Notes under the pieces: generated by a model
Told to the model about the DNA's origin: nothing
Seen by the model: the letters and a program-made list of their open reading frames with translations, nothing else
The model's database searches: none
Made by a program: the position numbers and the translations under genes
Source of the DNA: Natronorubrum sediminis
GTDB lineage: Archaea > Halobacteriota > Halobacteria > Halobacteriales > Natrialbaceae
Direction of reading: 5' to 3'
NCBI RefSeq assembly: GCF_900108095.1
Contig: NZ_FNWL01000002.1
Location: 1,144,691-1,208,690 of the forward strand
Length of the DNA stretch: 64,000 nucleotides
Part shown: positions 8,771-16,901 of the stretch, piece after piece
How positions within the stretch are numbered: position 1 is the first letter of the stretch
Layout of the letters: each line of letters begins with the position of its first letter

Positions 8771-9627
8771 GAGTGTCTCCCTCCTGGGGTATATCGAGCG
8801 AACCGTCCCGCCAGTACCTTCGAGATGGCGATCAGTGCGAGGACGACGATGATGAGCAGGAACGACGCCGCGTACGCCTGCGCCACGAGTTCGTCGTTCG
8901 GCGACGTCGCGTTCTCGTAGATGAGAATGGGGAGCGTCGTCGCGCCGTCCATCGGACCGGCCGGCATGTTCGTGCTTCGCCCAGCCGTAAACAAGACGGT
9001 TGCAGCGTCACCGATGCCACGAGCAAAGCCCATGATGACGCCAGCGATGACACCCGGGAGTGCCGAGCGAACTGTCATCCGCGCGGTTTCGAACCTCGTC
9101 GATCCGAGCCCGTAAGAGGCCTCTTTCACCGTATCCGGGGCAGATCGCAACGCCTCGTCAGTGTAGCGAGTCATGATCGGATACTGGAAGATCGCGATCG
9201 CGATGATCCCGAACAGCAGGCTCTGTCGAGCGCCGACCGTGAAGATGATGGTCAAGACGAACACCCCGTAGACGATCGGTGGGGTCCCCCAGAGCACGTT
9301 GAGGAACATATTCGCCAGGTCGGAGAACCGTTCGCTCGAGTAGTCGCTCTGGAGGTAAATCGCGGTCGAGATCGCCAGTATCGTCGAGACGATCGTCGCT
9401 GGGATCACGATGAAGATACTTCCCACGACCGCGTGGAGGAAGCCACCCTCCGCTTGGAGCGTGTACTGTGATCCCGGCGGCGTGACGACAATCGACGGGT
9501 CAGTGATGAGGATACGCGCACCTCTGTAGATCGTCACGCCGACGACGAACACCATGACGCTCACGACGAGCGCGGTCGCGGCTCGTGCCAGGAGGCCGAT
9601 GAGCCGCTGTTTGGCGTAGCGATCCAT
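8767..9627 (-). CDS. pstA: Phosphate ABC transporter permease
   Basis: 286 residues from ATG 9627, which overlaps the TGA stop of pstC (ATGA), a translational-coupling arrangement; an ATG 12 bases upstream is less likely. About six hydrophobic segments are visible. The cytoplasmic EAA-like loop (RSAPDTVKEASYGLGSTRFETARMTVRSALPGV) is the one that contacts the ATPase, and the pattern GIIxAIAIFQYPIMTRYTDEAL is typical of PstA. With PstC it forms the channel of the phosphate importer. It is co-transcribed with its neighbours in the order S, C, A, B. Confidence 0.9.
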   Translation of the reverse strand: MDRYAKQRLIGLLARAATALVVSVMVFVVGVTIYRGARILITDPSIVVTPPGSQYTLQAEGGFLHAVVGSIFIVIPATIVSTILAISTAIYLQSDYSSERFSDLANMFLNVLWGTPPIVYGVFVLTIIFTVGARQSLLFGIIAIAIFQYPIMTRYTDEALRSAPDTVKEASYGLGSTRFETARMTVRSALPGVIAGVIMGFARGIGDAATVLFTAGRSTNMPAGPMDGATTLPILIYENATSPNDELVAQAYAASFLLIIVVLALIAISKVLAGRFARYTPGGRHS

Positions 9628-10568
9628 CAGTACTGCCACCTCCGTTTGAGCCGCCGTCGGATAAGCATAGCACTGAAGTTGAACAGCCAGACGACGACGA
9701 GCAACATAACGCCGACGAAGATCAGCGCCGACTGAGTCAGTGGCAGGCTCATCAGTTCACCGAAGTCGTTGACGATCAGCGTTGGCAGGGTCTGACCGGT
9801 TGCAAACGGCGAGTCGGGAATGTGCGTCTGTCCACCGATGAGCATCGCAGGCACGATTGTCGCACCGAAGACGCGCCCAAATCCGAGCAAGACAGCCGAG
9901 AAGATACCCGGTCCGGCGGCCCGAAGCAGTACCGTTCTGATCGTCTCCCACTTGGTCGCGCCAACACCGAGTGAGGTCTCGCGCAGTTCGTCCGGCAGCG
10001 CCTCCAGTGACTCCACCGACAGCGAGATCATAAACGGCGTCACGATGATCGACATGACCAGACTGACGGTGAAAATTCCCTGACCGGTGGCGCTCGAGCC
10101 GAATGCCGGAGCCAGGTAGTTACCGACGAACGGAACGACGGCGAACAGGGCGACCAGCCCGAAGATAACGCTCGGGATGGCCGCGAGCACGTCGATAAAC
10201 GAGCCGACGAGCGTCTTCATCCGCCCCTCGGCGTACTCGGCGAGGTAGATCGCGGTGAGAATCGCGATCGGCGTTCCCATGACCATTGTCAGAATGCTCA
10301 CATACACCGTACCGACGATCGCGGGCAGGAATCCGAACTCGTTCTGGTCAGGGTTCCAGTTCGAGGACGACACCATCTGGGCGATCGAAAACTCCTCTAA
10401 CAGTGGCAGCGACTGGTAAATCATCGTCACCACGATCACCGCGAATATACCGATCGCGAAGTAGCCAGCGACGGTGAACCAGGCGCTGCTCAGTCGTTCG
10501 CGTCGTAGTCGCTTAGAGAAGCGACCCCCCGTCTGGCTCGACTCGGCCGATTCCGTTGATTCCGCCAT
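9627..10568 (-). CDS. pstC: Phosphate ABC transporter permease
   Basis: 313 residues. A soluble ~28-residue N-terminus precedes six hydrophobic segments. The EAA-like loop ESLEALPDELRETSLGVGATKWETIRTVLLRAA is characteristic of PstC, as is the periplasm-side segment after the first helix (SLPLLEEFSIAQMVSSSNWNP). It starts 8 bases after the pstS stop codon and its stop codon overlaps the pstA start. It forms the transmembrane channel together with PstA. Confidence 0.9.
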   Translation of the reverse strand: MAESTESAESSQTGGRFSKRLRRERLSSAWFTVAGYFAIGIFAVIVVTMIYQSLPLLEEFSIAQMVSSSNWNPDQNEFGFLPAIVGTVYVSILTMVMGTPIAILTAIYLAEYAEGRMKTLVGSFIDVLAAIPSVIFGLVALFAVVPFVGNYLAPAFGSSATGQGIFTVSLVMSIIVTPFMISLSVESLEALPDELRETSLGVGATKWETIRTVLLRAAGPGIFSAVLLGFGRVFGATIVPAMLIGGQTHIPDSPFATGQTLPTLIVNDFGELMSLPLTQSALIFVGVMLLVVVWLFNFSAMLIRRRLKRRWQY

Positions 10569-10576
10569 CGTTCAGA

Positions 10577-11551
10577 TCAGGGACCCTCTTCGAGCGTCTG
10601 TTGTGCCTCCTCGAGGCGGTCCTCTTCGAGCGGGACGTACCCGCTGTCGCGGACGTACTCTTGACCATCAGACAGGACCCACTCGACGAAGTCGTACGCC
10701 TCGTCCTCGAATTGGCCGTCCGAAGCCAGGAACATCTCTCGCGCCGGCGGCATCGGATACTCGCCCTCCTCGACGGCGTCGAGGAACTCCTCGCGGTTGT
10801 CGTAGAAGTCCTCCTCGTCGGAGAGTCCGTCGCCGTCCTGGTCGAGAGGGGTAGGCCGGATGGCACCCTCGAGTTCGCCGCTGTCGAGGTCGTAGACGTA
10901 GTTGATGTTGTTCAGCGAAACGGCGTTCTCGTTGTTGGCGATCGCCTCCTGAACTGCTGAGTCTCCATCGTGGTTCCCATCCGAGAGGCTCTCGAGTTCG
11001 TTCTCGGTGTAATAGTCGTCTTCGCCGCCGAGGAAATCGCCCCACTTTTGATACGCCGCAGAGGCGTCCGACCGACCGTAGACGATGATATCTTCGTCGG
11101 CGTCGACGTCGTCGTAGACGTCGCCCCAACTCTCGGTCTCTTTCGTGAAGATCGCCTCCATGTCTTCGCGAGTGAGTCCTCGCTCTTGGATCTCGTCGAT
11201 GATCGGGTTATCCTCGTGAACCGTTCCGACGACGGTGTCGATGAGCATTGGGACGGCGAACAGACCCCGATCGATCTCCTCCTCTTCAGGTGTTCGGCCC
11301 ATCATCGCGATATCGACTTGATTCTCGAGGACCTCGGAGACGCCCACACCAGTCCCACCGCCGCCGACGTCGAACGTCACGTCATGCTCGTCGTTGTAGA
11401 GGTCCGCCCACGTTTCGACCGCCATTCGCGGTCCGACGCCGCCAGAGATATCGACATCAGTGCTAGAGCCAGAGAGACAGCCGGCCATCGCAGCAACCGA
11501 TCCGCTCCCAAGAATGCTTAATACAGATCTTCGCGAGTAGTCTCGTTCCAT
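10577..11551 (-). CDS. pstS: Phosphate-binding lipoprotein, Tat-exported
   Basis: 324 residues from ATG 11551 (MERDYSRRSVLSILGSGSVAAMAGCLS). The twin arginine, the hydrophobic core and the lipobox MAGC mark a Tat-exported, lipid-anchored substrate-binding protein. The PBP fold is seen in VDISGGVGPRMAVETW, VGGGGTGVGVSEVLENQVDIAMMGR and IIVYGRSDASAAYQKWGDFL, which supply the phosphate-contacting Gly/Ser/Thr and Arg positions. An insertion reading DQDGDGLSDEED (about residue 232) looks like a calcium-binding EF-hand/thrombospondin-type loop, unusual for PstS. It is first gene of the operon; the promoter must lie in the ~490-bp spacer upstream. Confidence 0.88.
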   Translation of the reverse strand: MERDYSRRSVLSILGSGSVAAMAGCLSGSSTDVDISGGVGPRMAVETWADLYNDEHDVTFDVGGGGTGVGVSEVLENQVDIAMMGRTPEEEEIDRGLFAVPMLIDTVVGTVHEDNPIIDEIQERGLTREDMEAIFTKETESWGDVYDDVDADEDIIVYGRSDASAAYQKWGDFLGGEDDYYTENELESLSDGNHDGDSAVQEAIANNENAVSLNNINYVYDLDSGELEGAIRPTPLDQDGDGLSDEEDFYDNREEFLDAVEEGEYPMPPAREMFLASDGQFEDEAYDFVEWVLSDGQEYVRDSGYVPLEEDRLEEAQQTLEEGP

Positions 11552-12038
11552 GCGTACCCCACCGTACTGGCTAGTCCCTTGTAGGACCTCTCTACCCAGC
11601 AATTCTGCGGTGTACAACACGATACCAGCAACATTTACGCCCTCGTGCGTGCTGATCACTATCATAATTCGCTCGAGAAACTACTCACGCAAATACGCTC
11701 GAGAGAGACCCGGTCGGCTCCAGTTAGAGTCGACTCAGATCAGCGCCACCACGAACGGTCGAGCGGAGACCGATAGTTCGACAGAACAGGTCCTGAATTG
11801 TCGTTTCAGCCCGTCACGAGACCGATCTCGATCTCACGATAGACGACGGTTTTACCGGTACCTAGAACGATCTCGTCGAGGAGTCGAACGACGACTCCGA
11901 CGGTGAACTCGATACGCTCTCGAAATCGACGAACCGGGCGGGTTCGGCCATAGCGACTCGAGTGACAACGATCGGACATCGAGGTCCAACGGCCAGTGCG
12001 TTGAATCGAACGGCTACAGGAGTTTCGCTCGTCGCCGA
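11552..12038. other. 487-bp spacer upstream of the pst operon
   Basis: No supported gene on either strand. It must carry the minus-strand pstS promoter, most likely in the AT-richer part 11630-11690, but I cannot fix a single TATA box. The remainder shows nothing recognisable. Confidence 0.4.
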
Positions 12039-13022
12039 CTAAAACAGAGCTAACAACACTGCGAGCGACGCGAGACTGCTGAGGAAGAACGCAACGAGGA
12101 CGACGAGTGCGGGTGTCACGCCGGTATTGCGAAGATCACCGAGTTTGATCTCCGTCCCGAGACCGACGAACGCGAGGACGAACAACCAGTTGTAGGCGTT
12201 CTCGATCGAGTCCAATTGGCCAGCGGAAAGCACGCCCGCGCTCGCGAGGAGTGCGAGCGCAAGAAAGCCGAGGACGAACTTCGGAAACTCGTCCCAGAGG
12301 GTCCGGACGGACGGACGACCCCCGCCGACGTGGCGTGCGTAGTAACTCGCGTACGCGAGGACGACCACACCGATCAGCGCGTTTCGTGACAGTTTCGTCA
12401 TCGTTGCCCACTGGCCAGCAACGTCGGAATGCGCGAATCCCACGGCGACGACCGGACCCGTCGAGAACATCGTGACTCCAGCCCACGTCCCAAAGACGAC
12501 ACTCGAGAGGTCGAGCAGGTCGCCGATGATCGGATAGACGACGATCGTGATCGCGTCGAACAGCAGGACCGTCGCAGCCGCGTACGCGATCTGTTCTTCG
12601 CGAGCACGAACGGCACCGGCGACCGCGACGACCGCCGAGACACCACAGATGCTGGCACCGGCCGCGAGCAGCGATCCCATTCGATCGGTCAACCCGAACA
12701 CGTTGCGCGCGAGAAGTTCGACGACGAGCAACGTCCCAGCGGTCACTCCGACGACGACCACCAGAATAGGGCCACCAACTTCGAGAACGGTCTCGAGCGA
12801 GATCGACACGCCCATGAGGACGATTCCGGCACCCAGCCACAACTTGTGCGTCGCGATTCCAGGCTCGAGTCGATCGGGAATTCCGACGACGTTCGTCGCA
12901 ACGAATCCGAGTGCGATCGCGAGCAAGAGGTGATTTACCCCGAACGAAACGGCGAGCACTCGAGCGACGATCGCACCGAGACAGAGAGCCACCAATCCCG
13001 GGGCCAGCCGACTGACGTTCAT
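12039..13022 (-). CDS. UPF0324/YeiH-type membrane transporter
   Basis: 327 residues from ATG 13022 (MNVSRLAPGLVALCLGAIVAR). About ten hydrophobic segments are visible, with the family signatures LWLGAGIVLMGVSIS, LLAAGASICGVSAVVAVAGAV (the conserved GASICG motif), MFSTGPVVAVGFAHS and FVLAFVGLGTEIKLGDL. The family is annotated as putative sulfate or sulfonate exporters; the substrate is unproven. The start lies 4 bases after the stop of a 46-residue membrane ORF on the same strand. That small ORF resembles the first helix of longer family members, so the transporter may be made as two chains. Confidence 0.88.
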   Translation of the reverse strand: MNVSRLAPGLVALCLGAIVARVLAVSFGVNHLLLAIALGFVATNVVGIPDRLEPGIATHKLWLGAGIVLMGVSISLETVLEVGGPILVVVVGVTAGTLLVVELLARNVFGLTDRMGSLLAAGASICGVSAVVAVAGAVRAREEQIAYAAATVLLFDAITIVVYPIIGDLLDLSSVVFGTWAGVTMFSTGPVVAVGFAHSDVAGQWATMTKLSRNALIGVVVLAYASYYARHVGGGRPSVRTLWDEFPKFVLGFLALALLASAGVLSAGQLDSIENAYNWLFVLAFVGLGTEIKLGDLRNTGVTPALVVLVAFFLSSLASLAVLLALF

Positions 13023-13026
13023 CGCG

Positions 13027-13167
13027 TCACCACGGAATCGGGAGTTCGAACGCACCGACCAACACGACGATAGCAACCCCGATGAAAACGCTCTGCCAAT
13101 CACGCTCGAGCGCGCTCCAGCGATCCGTCACGTTGTCGACGGGCGACCACAGGCTATCGATCGACAT
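13027..13167 (-). CDS. Small single-helix membrane protein, possible detached N-terminus of the YeiH-type transporter
   Basis: 46 residues from ATG 13167 (MSIDSLWSPVDNVTDRWSA). A soluble N-terminus is followed by LERDWQSVFIGVAIVVLVG and AFELPIPW, one hydrophobic helix. From memory of the family, long UPF0324 proteins begin with a helix of the type KKEDWWAVWIGL, which this resembles. The stop codon is 4 bases upstream of the transporter ATG but in a different frame, so either a frameshift split one gene, or the helix is a separately translated, coupled subunit. The frame is too short to be certain it is translated. Confidence 0.6.
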   Translation of the reverse strand: MSIDSLWSPVDNVTDRWSALERDWQSVFIGVAIVVLVGAFELPIPW

Positions 13168-13232
13168 ATCTCTGTTCGCGCGACGGTTGCAGTTAACTGT
13201 TATCGATTCCGTCGCAGATATAGGAAACATTC

Positions 13233-13318
13233 TCTGCTATCTACGACAGAGTTGCGGCAACGTATCGGACCTATCTATGATAACAACCGACATATTTCTG
13301 CTACCTACGACAGAATGA
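13233..13318. repeat. Imperfect direct repeats upstream of the YeiH-type operon
   Basis: Two copies of ctgctaYctacgacagaRt lie at about 13233-13251 and 13299-13317, preceded by acat-type sequence in both. A weaker third match (cgacatatctctgtt) sits at 13163-13177 at the small ORF's start. All are upstream of or at the minus-strand start at 13167, where a regulator could bind. They might equally be leftovers of a duplication. Confidence 0.45.
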
Positions 13319-13504
13319 CACTGGAATTTACAGGTATTGCCGCGCACGATAACGCGAGTCGGTAGACTTCAGATCGAGAAGGAGAACACGTCGCTTCCAC
13401 TCGTTCACGACTCGCAGACCGGAACGAATTCCAGAACACGTCTCCAGAGTCGTGGTCCGAATCGCTGCTTTCGAACCAGTGAGCCAATCGGCGGACGGTG
13501 GGCA

Positions 13505-14040
13505 GCGGTCGACGCTGCCGAGCACGGTATCCAGACTGCCGAGCGAGACGATGAGATCCGCGATGGACTCGCCTTCTGCCATCCCGGGCAACGCAGAGAG
13601 GTTGTGGAGACAGGGGCTTCGAATCTCGAACCGTGCCGGCGAGTTCGAACCGTCGGCGCTGATGTAGATGCCGAGTTCGCCCTCGAGAATCTCGACCGCG
13701 CGATAGGTATCCGTCCCAGCGTTGGGTTTGAGCGGTCGAGGGACGGTACTCTGGATCTCCCGCTCGTCTTCGGTGACCACGTCCCACTCGAGGTGGTCGT
13801 AGTAGCCGTAGGGGTTGTCGCGCCGGAGGTCGTAGTCGATCCGGAGCCGCGGGCGATAGGGCCGGGACAGCCGTAGGATTTGGCGAGATCAGGCTCGAGA
13901 ATGCCGGTGTCGATTGTCCGAAGCCGGAAGGTTTCGTTTCCGGGAACAGGTCGTGGTACTCGGCGACTTTCGCGGGCAGTTCGTCGAGGAAGTCCCGTGC
14001 GTTCTCGAAAAACGCGTCGCGGGGCTGCACGCAACGGGTT
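13505..14040 (-). pseudogene. Decayed nuoD (NADH:quinone oxidoreductase 49-kDa-type subunit), C-terminal half
   Basis: Conserved NuoD/NuoCD segments appear in order on the minus strand but in different frames. FFENARDFLDELPAKVAEYHDLF is in frame one (about 14010-13945). RTIDTGILEPDLAKSYGCPG and IARGSG follow in another frame (about 13925-13845). Then IDYDLRRDNPYGYYDHLEWD and, in the same third frame, EREIQSTVPRPLKP, RAVEILEGELGIYISADGSN, PARFEIRSPC and SLDTVLGSVDR. A frameshift lies near 13940 and another near 13843. Near 13765 about 35 codons that normally follow VVTED are missing. The N-terminal half is absent. The reading is a non-functional remnant; no other nuo gene is next to it. The functional copy is presumably elsewhere. 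Confidence 0.8.
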
Positions 14041-14155
14041 ACGAAGACGAATCGCTCAGAAAGCCGGCAAAAACGGGGCTTATACAGATGGTAAGGATCG
14101 GCAAGGCGAGCGCACAACCGAACCACTATCAATACCGCGGCCAATACCACGGCAT

Positions 14156-15055
14156 ATGACAAAGCGGTACGTCTCGCTCCCCGACGAGGCGGAGGCGGGA
14201 ATGCGCGAGTTCATCAGCGAGGTCGACCAGCGTCTGGCAGGCGAGGAAGACACCTGCTCGGTCGTCGAAGACGTCTTGATCGATCTCTCGGGCGATCGCG
14301 AGGCCTACGAACGCTGGCAAGCCGGCGAGTCCGTCTCGACGGCCGAACGCATCCGGCTCCAGAGTTACGATCCCTGTAACACGACCCTCGAGAGCGAGTA
14401 CTACGCCGAAAAAGACGAGACGAAGTTTCGTCGCTCGAAACATCTCCAGTGGCTCTGGCGCCAGTTCGACAGCCTACCGATCGCGGACAACGTCGAGTTC
14501 GCCCTCCGGTTCCGACGAATGCTCGCCGACCACCTCTTCGAGGAGTGTGGCGACGGCTGCCGGTTCTTCAAGGGTATCTCGTTCACCTACGGCCACAACA
14601 TCACCATCGGTGACAACACGGTCGTCCACGACGACGTTCACCTGGACGACCGCGGAAAGTTGACTATCGGCGACCGCGTCTCGATTTCCGACGGCGTGCA
14701 CATCTACAGCCACGATCACGACGTCGTTGACCAGACCGAGGTGCGAAACTACCACACGACCGTCGAAGACGACGTTCGACTCACCTACGACTCGATGGTT
14801 CGGGCGGGTTGTACGGTCGGCGAAAACGCCATCGTCGGCGCTCGAGGCATCGTCCAACACGACATCCCCGCCCACCACATCGCCATCGGTGCGCCCGCCA
14901 AGAGCGCCAAAATCAAACCCGGCTGGGAAGAAGCCGCGACACCAATCGAGGAAGCCGGCGTCAACCGCCAGGAAGAGCGACGACTCGAGTACGACCTTCC
15001 CGAAGAGCTAACCGTTTTCGACGAGTTCGGCCGCGACCTCTCGACGCCGGAGTAA
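14156..15055 (+). CDS. Hexapeptide-repeat acyltransferase (maltose/galactoside O-acetyltransferase-like)
   Basis: 299 residues from ATG 14156 (MTKRYVSLPDEAEAGMREF); the open frame continues 92 codons upstream over the nuoD pseudogene, but that extension is Arg-rich and not protein-like. Residues about 140-255 form a left-handed beta-helix: ITIGDNTVVHDDVHLDDRG, LTIGDRVSISDGVHIYSH (with the catalytic-type His in HIYSHDHD), VRAGCTVGENAIVGARGIV, IAIGAPAKSAKIKPGW. This is the NodL/LacA/WbbJ class of acetyl-CoA-dependent O-acetyltransferases. An unusual ~130-residue helical N-terminal domain precedes it. Acceptor unknown; a sugar or lipid is likely. Confidence 0.88.
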   Translation: MTKRYVSLPDEAEAGMREFISEVDQRLAGEEDTCSVVEDVLIDLSGDREAYERWQAGESVSTAERIRLQSYDPCNTTLESEYYAEKDETKFRRSKHLQWLWRQFDSLPIADNVEFALRFRRMLADHLFEECGDGCRFFKGISFTYGHNITIGDNTVVHDDVHLDDRGKLTIGDRVSISDGVHIYSHDHDVVDQTEVRNYHTTVEDDVRLTYDSMVRAGCTVGENAIVGARGIVQHDIPAHHIAIGAPAKSAKIKPGWEEAATPIEEAGVNRQEERRLEYDLPEELTVFDEFGRDLSTPE

Positions 15056-15180
15056 GCTCCCTCGAGCGTCGACGTGGCCATCGCTCAGTAGATAGTTGCA
15101 GTCTCGTTTCGACCGTTTGGACACTCTCTGTCTCGTGATTCAGGGAATATCCAAGTGGCTTGAGACCATATCACATAGTG

Positions 15181-15510
15181 ATGGAGCTCTGGGGCTGGCT
15201 CATCGGATACGTCGTGCTGTTCACCCTCTTGCACCTGCTACTGTACTACGTCTACGTCAAGGGTGACAGCGACGAGCGCGCCGGGTCGCCGTCGTTCGCC
15301 GACCCGAATCGAACGAGTCCCCACAGGTCGTCCGGCCCAGATCGCTACCCCAGGAGGGCCGACGACCTCGACGACCCGGACGATCTCGAGGAAGAGTGCG
15401 ACCTCGAATTCGACGGCGAAACGATGCGCTGTCCACATTGTGGCGCGCGAAACGAAGCAGACCAGACGTTTACCTTCTGTTGGAACTGTATCTCGATGCT
15501 TCGGCGCTGA
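15181..15510 (+). CDS. Small membrane protein with C-terminal zinc ribbon
   Basis: 109 residues from ATG 15181 (MELWGWLIGYVVLFTLLHL). One N-terminal hydrophobic helix (residues 4-24) is followed by an acidic, probably flexible linker (DDLDDPDDLEEECDLEFDG). The end is a zinc ribbon with paired cysteines CPHCGARNEADQTFTFCWNC. Such anchored zinc ribbons are common, uncharacterised haloarchaeal proteins and are presumed to sit on the cytoplasmic face of the membrane. No partner is evident: the gene downstream is convergent. Confidence 0.8.
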   Translation: MELWGWLIGYVVLFTLLHLLLYYVYVKGDSDERAGSPSFADPNRTSPHRSSGPDRYPRRADDLDDPDDLEEECDLEFDGETMRCPHCGARNEADQTFTFCWNCISMLRR

Positions 15511-15542
15511 GACTGAATCGGGAGCAAAACTCGGTAGCGCTC

Positions 15543-16292
15543 TCAGGATTCGAGTGCGTCCGCGAGGCGCTCGAGGTGATCGACGCCGACGACGGCGACG
15601 AGGTCGCCGTCTTCGCTCGCGCGCAGTTCCTCGAGTCGGTCGACCATACAACGCTCGCGAGTCTCGTCGCGATAAGAGAGGGCGCTTCCCTCGGTGGAAA
15701 CACTTCTGAGGAGCGCCTGCACGCCGCTGACGTGTGAACGCTCGTGGGACGCCTGTCGCTCCGGCGTGTCCTCGTGCGTGCACTCGTACTCGATGGGGTC
15801 GTCACAGGCGACGGTGATCGAGGTCGCGTTGGTCAGCGTCGCAGCGACTCGACAGGTCAATACGTCCCGCGTCGCGCCACCGAGACTCGAGATGACGCGT
15901 CGGGCCGTCGCGGCCGAGACGCGGTCGGCGACTAACCGCGTCACGAGCCGGCGCAGGAACGACCAGTTCGGCGCGTCGATGCCGACGACCGAGTTCGCCG
16001 GCGCGGCCCGAATCGCCGCGCTCATCTCGCCGCCGAACTGCGGCGGGGCGTCGTCGGAGCCGTCTCGAGCGTACGCGCGATACAGGGGCACCGCGGCGGC
16101 GGGTAACTCGAGTGCGACCGTCTCCGGTTCGACGGACTCGAGGATAGTCGTGATGCGGGCGACGCTCGCGGGGTGGTCGTGGACGACACCGAGAAGGAGA
16201 TAGTCGCCCGACGATCCGGTGACACGCCGACAAAATTGGGGCGTGATCCGCGGGTCGTCGAACGATTCGGTGAGGGAGGGCGCTTCGTCCAT
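15543..16292 (-). CDS. TraB/PrgY-like protein
   Basis: 249 residues. The N-terminal DYLLLGVVHDHPASVARITT, then VEPETVALELPAAAVPLYRAYA, match the TraB/PrgY (also ChaN/TiKi) family signature: a GxxH near the start and an ELD/ELP-type motif about 30 residues later. The C-terminus SEDGDLVAVVGVDHLERLADAL carries the paired GxxHxxG-like motif. These proteins are proposed metal-dependent peptidases; bacterial PrgY inhibits a peptide pheromone. Full-length archaeal TraB proteins have additional C-terminal membrane helices, absent here, so this is the soluble short form. The convergent gene is a zinc-ribbon protein, giving no functional hint. Confidence 0.7.
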   Translation of the reverse strand: MDEAPSLTESFDDPRITPQFCRRVTGSSGDYLLLGVVHDHPASVARITTILESVEPETVALELPAAAVPLYRAYARDGSDDAPPQFGGEMSAAIRAAPANSVVGIDAPNWSFLRRLVTRLVADRVSAATARRVISSLGGATRDVLTCRVAATLTNATSITVACDDPIEYECTHEDTPERQASHERSHVSGVQALLRSVSTEGSALSYRDETRERCMVDRLEELRASEDGDLVAVVGVDHLERLADALES

Positions 16293-16555
16293 TGATCGAG
16301 TGGTAATACGTGACTACCGCCATAACCCTTCTGTTGTGCTCGAGTGATATCGAGCGACCGGTCGGCCGATTCGGAGTAAGGTTGGCCTACTCGGGAGCCG
16401 TCGGCGGAAAGAACCGTAACTATCGTCTGGAAGGGGGGAACGATTTTATCGGTTTATTAGCCACGCTTCCATGCGACCGATATCGGGTGTCGTTCACCAC
16501 GCCGAGAGGCTGTCCCGGGGGACGTTCGGCTGAGTGCACGATCCGGTCTCAGAGA

Positions 16556-16801
16556 ATGACCGACGAGACGCTGACGAAAGCCGACGAAGGAAAACGGGTG
16601 GTCAACGCCGACGGGACGACCATTGGCCGACTCGTCGACGTTCGAGACGGATACGGCTACGTCGAGCCGAACCCGGGCATCGTGGACACGCTCAAAGCAA
16701 AACTCGGCTGGGGAACCCGAAGTGACGAGGCCCACCCACTCGACGAGGGGAGTATCGACGAAATTACCGACACCGAGGTTATTCTGCGGGGAACCCTCTG
16801 A
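16556..16801 (+). CDS. PRC-barrel-like small protein
   Basis: 81 residues from ATG 16556 (MTDETLTKADEGKRVVNADG). The pattern GKRVVNADGTTIGRLVDVRDGYGYVEPNPG followed by DEITDTEVILRG is that of PRC-barrel domains, small beta-barrels found in ribosome maturation and photosystem proteins and abundant as stand-alone proteins in haloarchaea. Role unknown. A TATA-like cggtttatta at 16449-16458 suggests a leader of roughly 80 bases. Confidence 0.75.
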   Translation: MTDETLTKADEGKRVVNADGTTIGRLVDVRDGYGYVEPNPGIVDTLKAKLGWGTRSDEAHPLDEGSIDEITDTEVILRGTL

Positions 16802-16901
16802 GCGGCGGCCTCGAGAGGTAATACGACATTACTGCGGGCTTCGCGAGGGTTGAGCCATCCTCGAGCGGACGTAAACGGTCGAGAGCGGAGCGAGCAAGTG
16901 A

